Source: Candidatus Omnitrophota bacterium
Lineage (GTDB): Bacteria > Omnitrophota > Gorgyraeia > 2-02-FULL-51-18
DNA: 12,429 nt
Assembly (NCBI GenBank): GCA_023247935.1
Contig: JAHFFM010000043.1
Location: forward strand, 1 to 12,429
Direction: 5' to 3'
Shown here: positions 1 to 6,793 of the stretch, piece after piece
How positions within the stretch are numbered: position 1 is the first letter of the stretch
How the letters are laid out: every line of letters begins with the position of its first letter
Made by a program: the position numbers and the translations under genes
Notes under the pieces: generated by a model
The model's input: only the letters and a program-made list of their open reading frames with translations
Database searches by the model: none
Told to the model about the DNA's origin: nothing

Positions 1-9
1 TATCTGCAT
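1..9 (-). CDS. Possible start of the next gene after lepA (first three codons only)
   Basis: An ATG follows the lepA TAG stop directly (TAGATG), continuing as Met-Gln-Ile to the window edge. The spacing fits the tightly packed style of the cluster. Genes often found after lepA include lepB (signal peptidase I) and hemW, but three codons cannot identify it, and the ATG may be chance. Confidence 0.3.
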
Positions 10-1809
10 CTATTCCACCTTTAGCGCGGCTAAGAAAGCTTCTTGCGGGATTTCCACTTTTCCGAATTGTTTCATCCGTTTTTTACCTTCCTTTTGCTTT
101 TCCCAGAGTTTGCGTTTGCGCGTGATGTCTCCGCCATAACATTTACCGGTCACATTTTTCCCCATAGGCTTCACCGTCTCACGCGAAATGACTTTACCGC
201 CGATCGCGGCCTGAATCGCAACTTCAAAAAGCTGCCGGGGTATCAGTTCTTTTAATTTTTCGCATAGCGCGCGGCCTTTGAACTGGGAGCGTTCCCGGTG
301 AACAATCGCGCTAAACGCATCACACATTTCGTTGTTGATTAAAATGTCGAGTCGCACCAGATCGCTTTCGCGATGGTCTTTTAAGTCATAGTCCATGGAG
401 CCGTAACCTTTAGAGATAGACTTAATGCGGTCGTAAAAATCGACGATGATTTCTGACAGCGGAAATTCATAAATGATTTTGACGCGGTCTTCGCTGAGAT
501 ACTCGGTGCTTTTGTAAACGCCGCGCCGGGATTCACATAGATCCAAAATGGGTCCCATGCTAACAGGTGGAATGATGATGGAGGCTTCAACGAAAGGCTC
601 CAAAATCGCTTCGATTTGGCTCGGATCCGGCATTTTTGTGGGATTTTCAATTTCTATGATCTCTCCCCCATAAGCTTTACGTATTTTATAAACCACGCTT
701 GGGGTGGTGATCACGAGGTTCATGTCATATTCGCGTTCAAGCCGCTCCTGCACAATTTCCATGTGCAAAAGACCCAGAAAACCACATCGGAATCCAAATC
801 CGACGGAGGCCGAACTTTCTACTTCATAGACAAATGAGGAATCAGAGAGTTGTAATTTTTCCATAGCGTCTTTCAAGGCCTGAAAATCCTTGGAATTCAC
901 CGGATAAATACCGGCAAAAACCATGGGCCGCACATGCTTATAGCCCGGCAATGCTTCGGATGTTGGATTTTCTACGGTTGTAATGGTGTCGCCGTTCTCA
1001 ACTTCTTTGGCAGCACGAATATTGCAAGTGATGTAACCGACTTCTCCGCAGGTTAGGATTTCGCATGGCACGGGTTTGGGAGTAAGCACGCCGATTTCAA
1101 GAATATCGTAGGCGTTGCCGCTCGACATCATCTTAATTTTCATGCCTTTTTTGAGGATGCCGTTGAAAATGCGGACATACACAATCACACCTTGATAAAC
1201 ATCATATTGTGAATCAAAAATGAGTGCTTGAAGCGGTTTTTCTGAATTGCCGAGCGGCGCGGGAATGACTTCAACAATTTTTTCCAGCAGCTCATTTACG
1301 CCTGTACCCAGCTTGCCGCTGGCCAATATAATTTCTTTCTCGTTAATGCCAAGAATTTGATGGATTTGTTTTTTGACTTTTTCAGGTTCAGCGGTGCTTA
1401 AATCAATTTTGTTGATGACGGCAATGATTTCAAGATTATTTTCAATAGCCAAATAAAGATTGGCCACGGTTTGAGCTTCAACTCCCTGCCCCGCGTCCAC
1501 TAATAAGACAGCGCCTTCACAGGCTCTTAAGCTTTTTGACACCTCATAAGAAAAATCCACATGACCGGGCGTATCAATCAGATTCAAAATGTACATGTCG
1601 CCATTTGGGCGGCGGTAATTGATTTTGACAGAACTGGCTTTGATGGTTATGCCGCGTTCCTGTTCCAGAGCCATATCGTCTAGAAGTTGATTGTGGAATG
1701 TCCGACTGTCAATGGCTCCGGTTTTTTCCAGGATGCGGTCCGCTAAAGTGGATTTTCCGTGATCCACGTGGGCGATGATGGAAAAGTTGCGAATGCGCGA
1801 CTGGTTCAT
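10..1809 (-). CDS. lepA: Elongation factor 4 (LepA), ribosome back-translocating GTPase
   Basis: LepA is a cytosolic translational GTPase that binds the ribosome and is linked to back-translocation, recovery of stalled ribosomes and 30S biogenesis. The protein has 599 residues, the usual length for the family. The G1 loop AHVDHGKST is at residues 13-21, the RGITI switch I motif around 52-56, DTPGH at 79-83 and NKID at 133-136. G5 reads ASGK at 163-166, where most relatives have SAK. The LepA-specific C-terminal domain is intact, with the KCYGGD-ITRKRKL-EKQKEGKKRMK block and the IPQEAFLAALK ending; this separates it from EF-G and BipA. The ATG shares one base with the TAA stop of the phosphohexomutase gene (TAATG), so it is probably translated by coupling, and there is no clear Shine-Dalgarno site. 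It is the last complete gene of the rpe-mutase-lepA unit. Identification is secure. Confidence 0.98.
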   Translation of the reverse strand: MNQSRIRNFSIIAHVDHGKSTLADRILEKTGAIDSRTFHNQLLDDMALEQERGITIKASSVKINYRRPNGDMYILNLIDTPGHVDFSYEVSKSLRACEGAVLLVDAGQGVEAQTVANLYLAIENNLEIIAVINKIDLSTAEPEKVKKQIHQILGINEKEIILASGKLGTGVNELLEKIVEVIPAPLGNSEKPLQALIFDSQYDVYQGVIVYVRIFNGILKKGMKIKMMSSGNAYDILEIGVLTPKPVPCEILTCGEVGYITCNIRAAKEVENGDTITTVENPTSEALPGYKHVRPMVFAGIYPVNSKDFQALKDAMEKLQLSDSSFVYEVESSASVGFGFRCGFLGLLHMEIVQERLEREYDMNLVITTPSVVYKIRKAYGGEIIEIENPTKMPDPSQIEAILEPFVEASIIIPPVSMGPILDLCESRRGVYKSTEYLSEDRVKIIYEFPLSEIIVDFYDRIKSISKGYGSMDYDLKDHRESDLVRLDILINNEMCDAFSAIVHRERSQFKGRALCEKLKELIPRQLFEVAIQAAIGGKVISRETVKPMGKNVTGKCYGGDITRKRKLWEKQKEGKKRMKQFGKVEIPQEAFLAALKVE

Positions 1810-3206
1810 TAAAAATTAAAGGCAAACTCGCGGCCGAATTTTACAAGAGATTCAGCCAGCGCTTGAGAGGTTGCCTCGGAATAAATTCTGAGTATAGGTT
1901 CGGTTCCCGACAAGCGGAAAAGCAGCCAGCTGTCGTCATTTAAAATAAATTTCATCCCATCCTGCGCTTTTAATTCTTTTACCTTGTGACCCAGGAGCTC
2001 TTTGGGCGGGTTTTTGGACAGAGCGCCGAAAAGCTTTGGTTTTAGTTCATTCGGGTAATCAAGATCATTGCGGACGTAAGAAAGTTTGCCGAATTCCTTT
2101 TCAATACCGCCCAGGATTTCCTCAAAGGATTGTTTGCGCATGGCCATCATTTCCATGAGGAGCATGGCGGACAACATGCCGTCACGCTCATAAAGATAAT
2201 TTTGAAAACCAATGCCGCCGGATTCTTCTCCGCCAATGAGAACATTTTCTTTTCTCATGATGTCGCAAACGTATTTGAATCCAATGGGAGTTTCATGAAT
2301 TTTTAAACCTAACTTTTTCGCCACTTTGTAAATTAGCATGGTGTTCGAGATGGTTGTCACCACGCTTCCTTTTTTGTTCAGATCCTCCACCATGTGGATC
2401 ATGATAAGCGACAGGATAATGCCCGGCGACACAAAATCTCCGCCCTGACGAATCGCGCCGATACGGTCCGCGTCACCGTCTGTGGCCACGCAAAGGTCAT
2501 GTTCTTTCTTTTTCATGATTTCGGAGGCACCGAGCAGGTTTTTTAAAATCGGTTCCGGTGCGGTTCCGCCGAACTTGATGTCTCGTTCGCCGCGAATCGT
2601 CGTAATCTTAATTTTTCCGCCTGAAAGAATGTTTTCGATGAAATTTCCGCCGACGCCGTGCATGGAATCAACCAGAATGCGATAAGGCGCACTTTTAATT
2701 AAATCAATTTTGAGATAGCTTTTGAGGTATTCAAGATATTTGTCGTTGAGATTACGGATTTCGGGGTTTCCGGGCGTAAACTCGCGTTTGAGAACCGGCG
2801 ATTTTTCAAAATAGGTTTCCACGGCATCCGTGATGTTTTTTTCAGCGGAGCCGCCAAAATCCGTTTTGATTTTAACCCCGTTATAGCCCGCAGGGTTGTG
2901 GCTTGCCGTGATCGCGATGCCGCCGTCATACTTTTGATCCACGATGGTAAAGCTCACAGCGGGAGTCGGGCAGGCACGGTCCGAACACAGGGTTTGAATG
3001 CCGTTGGCGGTTAAGATTTGGGCAAAACGCTGAGCGAATTCTTCCGAGTTTTTGCGCCTGTCGTAGCCGATCACAATCTTTGGCTGTTTTGAGCCCTTGG
3101 TTTGTTTCATATAGTCAGCATATGCCTGCGCCACAATAGAAACATTTTCCATCGTGAAATCTTTATCCATTAAGGCGCGCCATCCATCCGTTCCGAACTT
3201 AATCAT
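1809..3206 (-). CDS. Phosphoglucomutase/phosphomannomutase, alpha-D-phosphohexomutase family
   Basis: This cytosolic enzyme interconverts hexose 6-phosphate and hexose 1-phosphate through a phosphoserine intermediate. The 465-residue protein has the four-domain layout of the family. It opens with FGTDGWR (residues 4-10), carries the phosphorylated serine in TASHNP (Ser102), the Mg-binding loop DGDADR with Asp243, Asp245 and Asp247, the sugar-binding loop GGEESGG (325-331) and the phosphate-binding loop RLSGTEP (431-437). The start ATG overlaps the rpe stop codon (ATGA), and its own stop overlaps the lepA start. Sequence alone does not settle glucose against mannose preference, and many family members accept both. 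A mannose-1-phosphate guanylyltransferase lies about 2.6 kb upstream on the same strand, which favours at least some phosphomannomutase activity; that is inference. Phosphoglucosamine mutase (GlmM) is less likely, because the active-site SHNP context and overall start differ from typical GlmM. Confidence 0.93.
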   Translation of the reverse strand: MIKFGTDGWRALMDKDFTMENVSIVAQAYADYMKQTKGSKQPKIVIGYDRRKNSEEFAQRFAQILTANGIQTLCSDRACPTPAVSFTIVDQKYDGGIAITASHNPAGYNGVKIKTDFGGSAEKNITDAVETYFEKSPVLKREFTPGNPEIRNLNDKYLEYLKSYLKIDLIKSAPYRILVDSMHGVGGNFIENILSGGKIKITTIRGERDIKFGGTAPEPILKNLLGASEIMKKKEHDLCVATDGDADRIGAIRQGGDFVSPGIILSLIMIHMVEDLNKKGSVVTTISNTMLIYKVAKKLGLKIHETPIGFKYVCDIMRKENVLIGGEESGGIGFQNYLYERDGMLSAMLLMEMMAMRKQSFEEILGGIEKEFGKLSYVRNDLDYPNELKPKLFGALSKNPPKELLGHKVKELKAQDGMKFILNDDSWLLFRLSGTEPILRIYSEATSQALAESLVKFGREFAFNF

Positions 3207-3847
3207 GTGTTTCTCATCTCCCGAATTGCTTGAGCGGCATCCGGCGCGCCAAAAATTGCGGTGCCCGCAACTAAGACATTAGCGCCTGCCTTGATTGTTT
3301 CTTTTGAGGTTAAACGGTTAATGCCACCGTCCACCTCAATATCTCCTGAAAATTTTTTGCGCAATTCGCTGATTTTTGGAAGCACTTCCGGCATAAACGC
3401 CTGACCTCCAAAGCCCGGATTAACGGTCATTAGCAGCACTAAATCCGCCTCATTTAAAACAGAATCAATCATAGAAAGCGGCGAAGCTGGTTTAAGAGAA
3501 ACGCCCGCACGTGTATTGTGCGAACGGATTAATTTCAACACTTCTTTGAGATTGCCATGACAGGCTTCCGCGTGGATGGTTACGCTGTCTGAACCGGCCT
3601 CCACAAAACTTGGAATATGCTTCTCCGGATTTTCAATCATCAAGTGGGTATCAAGCGGGAGTTTGGTGATTTTACGAATGGCCTTGACGATAAAAGGCCC
3701 CACGGTCAGGTTGGGCACAAAATGACCGTCCATGACGTCGATATGAATCCAGTCGCAGCCGGCAGACTCCACTTTTTTGATCTCCGCGGCTAGGTTCGAA
3801 AAGTCCGCCGCCAAAAGAGATGGGACTATTTTAATGGGTTTTGTCAT
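3203..3847 (-). CDS. rpe: Ribulose-phosphate 3-epimerase
   Basis: Rpe interconverts D-ribulose 5-phosphate and D-xylulose 5-phosphate in the pentose phosphate pathway; it is a cytosolic metal-dependent TIM barrel. The 214-residue length is normal. The N-terminal IVPSLLAADFSNL strand is present. The metal ligands and catalytic residues fall at His35 and Asp37 (IHIDVMDGHFVPN), His68 (DTHLMIENP) and Asp173 (EVDGGIN). The flexible NPGFGGQ loop is at 143-149 and the phosphate-binding end VAGTAIFG at 193-200. It is the first gene of a three-gene unit, following the 234-nt gap that contains a predicted promoter and a long palindrome. The ATG at 3847 gives the family's usual N-terminus; its Shine-Dalgarno site is weak (AGG four bases before the ATG). 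Its stop codon overlaps the next start by ATGA, implying coupled translation with the mutase. Confidence 0.97.
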   Translation of the reverse strand: MTKPIKIVPSLLAADFSNLAAEIKKVESAGCDWIHIDVMDGHFVPNLTVGPFIVKAIRKITKLPLDTHLMIENPEKHIPSFVEAGSDSVTIHAEACHGNLKEVLKLIRSHNTRAGVSLKPASPLSMIDSVLNEADLVLLMTVNPGFGGQAFMPEVLPKISELRKKFSGDIEVDGGINRLTSKETIKAGANVLVAGTAIFGAPDAAQAIREMRNT

Positions 3848-3882
3848 GTCGCCTGTTCTATTTTCAAATCTTGTTATTGACC

Positions 3883-4052
3883 TACGTAAAAATAATGAAA
3901 TAAACGGGTCCTGTCACATGAAACCTATTCTTATTTATCCAAAAACGCTATCAGGACCTCAAGAAAAGACTTCGGGTTGCGATGTGCTGTCCTTTTTGGA
4001 TAAATAAAGATAGATTTCATGCGCCACCCGTTTGTCTCATTATTTTTACGTA
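3883..4052 (-). repeat. 170-nt imperfect palindrome, MITE-like element or structured leader RNA
   Basis: The arms are 3883-3945 and 3993-4052, around a 47-nt loop. Aligned as reverse complements they share 51 of 56 positions; all five differences are transitions, and there is one asymmetric bulge (7 nt at 3910-3916 against 4 nt at 4022-4025). Read as minus-strand RNA, three of the five differences become G-U pairs, so 54 of 56 positions can pair. Both ends are TACGTA, so the outer TA could be a target duplication of the kind left by IS630/Tc1-mariner-type MITEs. No protein is encoded. The predicted rpe promoter lies immediately outside its right end, so the element would form the 5' leader of the rpe-mutase-lepA mRNA. 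The choice between mobile element and regulatory RNA is open. The T-run needed for an intrinsic terminator is absent after the outer arm. Confidence 0.85.
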
Positions 4053-4059
4053 ACTTAAT

Positions 4060-4068
4060 AGTATAGCA
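4060..4068 (-). promoter_or_regulatory. Extended -10 promoter for the rpe unit
   Basis: On the minus strand the sequence TGCTATACT matches the extended -10 consensus TGnTATAAT at eight of nine positions. No good -35 hexamer is seen 16-18 nt upstream, as is common for extended -10 promoters. A start about 6-7 nt downstream would fall at 4054-4055, two or three bases before the palindrome, so the transcript would begin with the hairpin. The site sits in the only gap in the window and faces rpe. This is a prediction from the motif alone. Confidence 0.55.
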
Positions 4069-4094
4069 AAAAAATACCCGATCAGGCATGGGTA
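4068..4094 (-). terminator. Weak intrinsic terminator candidate after the M16 peptidase gene
   Basis: On the minus strand a 5-bp stem (TACCC at 4094-4090 with GGGTA at 4079-4075) and a 10-nt loop are followed directly by seven T residues (4074-4068). The peptidase stop codon TGA lies in the loop. The layout is right for a Rho-independent terminator, but the stem is short and the loop large, so termination is probably partial. The T-run touches the predicted extended -10 promoter. Confidence 0.35.
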
Positions 4095-5362
4095 AAATGC
4101 AGGAGATCTCCGAATTCCTTTTCTGATTTAGACGGGCCTACTATGGCAAGATTTAAGGAAGAGGTTTTAAACAAGTTTTGGGCGACACGCCGGATATGGT
4201 CCGGATTGACAGCCTCCACTCGCTTTAAAACCTCTTCGACGGTACGGATGCGGCCAAGAGTGACTACATTTTCACCCGCCCAAAGCATTTGATTCATGCT
4301 GTTTTCAAGGCCAAGCTCCAGCTGACCCAAATAAAAATCCTTGGCGCGGCGAAGTTCATCCGCGGAAACCGGTTCTTTTGAGATTTTTTCCAGTTCTTTC
4401 AAAATGACTTCAATGGCTTCTTTGACTTTTTTATTGTCCACGCCCGCAGAAACAACAAAAGCGCCTGTTTCCTGATAGCGTCTGACGCCGGAGCCCACAT
4501 CGTAAGCCAGGCCCCTTTCCTCTCTTACTTCGTTAAAAAGACGGGAAGACATGTTTCCACCGAGGATTACATTTAGAATGTCCAGCGTGTATTCGTCTTC
4601 ATGGTCCCTTGGAGGTGAATGTAAAGCCATGGCGAGATGGGTTTGTTCCGTTGCTTTTGTAAAAAGCTTGGTTTTGGGTTTTTGTTGTTTCTTGGCAAAG
4701 GGCTCTTCTTGATTCGCGGGTGGCTTTTGTTTTTGCGAGAAGTTTTTTTGGGTTGAGCACAAAAGCGCATCTTGGTTGATATCGCCAGCAGCCACAATGG
4801 TAATGGAGTTTGGTTGATAATGAATGTCTCGATAACCGCCAATATCTTTGGCTGACATGGCGCCAACCGTTTCCAAGGTTCCCGCGATAGGACGGCCCAG
4901 CACATGCCCCTCCCAGACAATTTCAGATAAAAGCTCGTCAGCCAGCTGCGAGGGCTGGTCCTGGGTCATCTTGATTTCTTCCATGATTACGGTGCGTTCT
5001 TTTTCTACGTCGGAGTCTTTAAGCGAAGCGTGCAACACCATGTCTGAAAGCACGTCGAATACGTTTTCAAAATGCTTTCTCCCCACTTTTGCCAGAAAAC
5101 AGGTGTATTCTTCGGAAGTAAAAGCGTTCATGCTGCCGCCCACGCCTTCAATGGATTCTTTAATTTGGTTCGCTGTGCGGGAATGAGTTCCTTTAAACAC
5201 AATATGTTCGAGAAAATGAGATACTCCGCCAAGCCTAGGCTCTTCGTGGCGCGCGCCGACATGAACCCAAATGCCTGTGGACACAGAATTTCTTTCTTTC
5301 ATCGGCACGGCAATCACGCGAAGTTTGTTTTCCAAGGTCGTTATTTGATAAGTATCCGGCAT
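4082..5362 (-). CDS. M16 family zinc metallopeptidase (processing-peptidase-like)
   Basis: This is a member of the insulinase/mitochondrial processing peptidase (M16) family, probably a zinc-dependent endopeptidase. The inverted zinc motif HFLEH gives His49, catalytic Glu52 and His53; the third ligand is expected at Glu129 in ERTVIMEEIKM, 76 residues later as in the family. The second, non-catalytic M16 domain fills the C-terminal half, with the substrate-binding stretch ERGLAYDVGSG near residues 281-291. The 426 residues match the single-chain, two-domain bacterial M16B type (like Bacillus YmxG). I see no signal peptide or membrane segment, so it is likely cytosolic. The start ATG follows the ruvX stop with no spacer, and GGGGA just upstream can act as ribosome binding site. 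Its substrate is unknown. A weak terminator overlaps its 3' end, making it the likely last gene of the trp-led transcript. Confidence 0.94.
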   Translation of the reverse strand: MPDTYQITTLENKLRVIAVPMKERNSVSTGIWVHVGARHEEPRLGGVSHFLEHIVFKGTHSRTANQIKESIEGVGGSMNAFTSEEYTCFLAKVGRKHFENVFDVLSDMVLHASLKDSDVEKERTVIMEEIKMTQDQPSQLADELLSEIVWEGHVLGRPIAGTLETVGAMSAKDIGGYRDIHYQPNSITIVAAGDINQDALLCSTQKNFSQKQKPPANQEEPFAKKQQKPKTKLFTKATEQTHLAMALHSPPRDHEDEYTLDILNVILGGNMSSRLFNEVREERGLAYDVGSGVRRYQETGAFVVSAGVDNKKVKEAIEVILKELEKISKEPVSADELRRAKDFYLGQLELGLENSMNQMLWAGENVVTLGRIRTVEEVLKRVEAVNPDHIRRVAQNLFKTSSLNLAIVGPSKSEKEFGDLLHFTHA

Positions 5363-5782
5363 TTATTTCCCCAATCTTTTGGATTCCAAATAGGCTTGCA
5401 ATATGAGTGTTGCCGCCAATCGGTCACTTTGTTGTTTTTGTTTTTCACGGGACAGGCCTTGCTGGATCATAAGTTTATCCGCTTGCAGGCTTGTTAACCG
5501 TTCGTCCCAAGTTTTGATGGGAATGGAGAATTGCGTCTGTAGCTTTTCAATCCATTCGATTGTTTCTTTTGCTTTCGGGCCCATACTTCCGTTCATATTC
5601 ACCGGCAAACCCACGACAATTTCATTTACTCCGTACTCGGCGCAAATTTTGGCCAGCGCTTCCATTGTTTTTTGCTTATTTTGCACTTCAATGGTTTGCA
5701 AGCCTTGAGCCGTGAATCCAAGTGGATCAGAAACCGCCACCCCTATTCTTTTTGTCCCGAAATCAATCCCTAGAATTCTCAC
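5363..5782 (-). CDS. ruvX: RuvX/YqgF family RNase H-fold nuclease
   Basis: This small RNase H-like nuclease is the family described either as a putative Holliday junction resolvase or as an enzyme of 16S rRNA 5'-end maturation. I place the start at the GTG at 5782, giving 139 residues beginning MRILGIDFGTKRIGVAVSDP, which matches the family's normal N-terminus and length. An in-frame ATG at 5830 would add 16 residues lying inside the upstream gene and unlike the family. The GTG overlaps the guanylyltransferase stop as GTGA. Candidate acidic active-site residues are Asp7, Glu94 in WDERLTS and Asp120 in the DRLAATLILQAYL helix; VGLPVNMNGS is at 57-66. There is no clear Shine-Dalgarno site, so translation is probably coupled. 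It is likely a housekeeping gene carried on the long trp transcript. Confidence 0.95.
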   Translation of the reverse strand: MRILGIDFGTKRIGVAVSDPLGFTAQGLQTIEVQNKQKTMEALAKICAEYGVNEIVVGLPVNMNGSMGPKAKETIEWIEKLQTQFSIPIKTWDERLTSLQADKLMIQQGLSREKQKQQSDRLAATLILQAYLESKRLGK

Positions 5783-6792
5783 AGCTTTTTGGCTAGCAGC
5801 GCAGCTTCTTCCGAACGCCCTTTTTGACAAATCAAAGTGCCGCGCGGGGTCTGAACCGCCACAATGCCAGATAAGCCTAGCACAATCAGCGGCGTAGAGG
5901 TTTGATTAATGATTAGTGAATCCTCAGCTTCCTGGTGGTAGTAAAGACCTTCGGCATAAACATTGGCCGTATCACGCGGTGATTTTTCAAGCAGCATGTC
6001 CCAGCTTCCCATGTCACACCAATCCATGGACGCGGGACAAACCAGGATATTGGACGCTTTTTCCATTAATGCATAATCAATGGAAATATTAGGAAGTTTT
6101 TTGTATGAAGCCTCCAAATTTTTAAAATTGAAGGATTTCGCGAATACGGGGCAATTTTTTTCTATCGCTTTTTGAAAAACATCCAACCGCCAGGTAAACA
6201 TGCCAGCATTCCAATAAAATTTCTTGGCTTTCAAATATTTGAGAGCTTTTGCACGATCCGGTTTTTCCACGAATCTTTTCACCCGGAAAGCGCTGTATTT
6301 ATTTGAAAAATGCTTTCCCTTTTCAATGTAGCCATAACCCGTGGCCGGAAAAGTCGGTTCAATGCCGATTGTCACCAGCATTTCCGATTGGGCCGCCAGG
6401 CGGATCGTTTCATCAACGGTTTTTTTAAATAAGGCCACATTTTTGATCAAGTGGTCGGCTGGGAAAAAGGAAACGGTTTCGTTAGGTTCGGTGATTTGCC
6501 TTAACTTTGCGCAAGCCAGATAAATGGCCGCGCAAGTATTGTTACGAAATGGCTCAATAAAAATATTACTCTTCTCCATCTTTGGCAATTCTTCGCGGAT
6601 CATCGCGGCATGCTCGCTGGTGGTAACCACATAAATATTGTCTTTGCCGTAAATTCTTGCCAAGCGGTCAAATGTGTTTTGAAGCAGCGATTTCTTGCCT
6701 TCAAATTGAATCCGGTATTTGGGGAATTTGCGATGCGTCAGAGGCCAGAATCTTTCGCCTTGCCCACCGGCCATGATAACGGCTTTTGCCAT
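5779..6792 (-). CDS. Mannose-1-phosphate guanylyltransferase (GDP-mannose pyrophosphorylase)
   Basis: This enzyme makes GDP-mannose from GTP and mannose 1-phosphate, the mannosyl donor and a precursor of fucose and other sugars for surface glycans. The 337 residues form one nucleotidyltransferase domain. The nucleotide signature GGQGERFWP is at 9-17 with the PK pair at 24-25, PADH at 111-114, GYGYIEKG at 152-159, FVEKP at 174-178, WNAGMF at 194-199 and the DMGSW loop at 260-264. The closing RGTLICQKGRSEEA stretch resembles the family's C-terminal end. It lacks the cupin phosphomannose isomerase domain of the longer, bifunctional ManC type. It follows trpA after one base, and its stop overlaps ruvX. 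A strong ribosome binding site lies inside the end of trpA. Specificity for mannose and GTP is inferred from these motifs; another NDP-hexose would be the alternative. Confidence 0.9.
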   Translation of the reverse strand: MAKAVIMAGGQGERFWPLTHRKFPKYRIQFEGKKSLLQNTFDRLARIYGKDNIYVVTTSEHAAMIREELPKMEKSNIFIEPFRNNTCAAIYLACAKLRQITEPNETVSFFPADHLIKNVALFKKTVDETIRLAAQSEMLVTIGIEPTFPATGYGYIEKGKHFSNKYSAFRVKRFVEKPDRAKALKYLKAKKFYWNAGMFTWRLDVFQKAIEKNCPVFAKSFNFKNLEASYKKLPNISIDYALMEKASNILVCPASMDWCDMGSWDMLLEKSPRDTANVYAEGLYYHQEAEDSLIINQTSTPLIVLGLSGIVAVQTPRGTLICQKGRSEEAALLAKKL

Positions 6793-6793
6793 T

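Noticed and set aside
3877..3905. Plus-strand promoter-like pair, TTGACC followed by an AT-rich -10-like stretch
   Set aside because: The -10 matches poorly, and there is no plus-strand gene to express. The AT-rich arm explains the resemblance.
3777..4007. Plus-strand open frame of 76 codons running from rpe through the palindrome
   Set aside because: It begins antisense inside rpe, resembles no known protein and simply runs through the left arm and loop of the palindrome.
3883..4052. Palindrome as a bidirectional intrinsic terminator
   Set aside because: All genes run the same way, the stem is far longer and more AT-rich than usual terminators, and no T-run follows the outer arm on the minus strand.
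5072..5497. Plus-strand open frame of 141 codons across the peptidase-ruvX junction
   Set aside because: It is antisense to two well-identified genes, with no family resemblance and no sign of its own start signals.
5783..5830. Sixteen-residue N-terminal extension of RuvX from an ATG at 5830
   Set aside because: The extension lies inside the guanylyltransferase gene, and the GTG at 5782 gives the standard N-terminus and length with a GTGA overlap.
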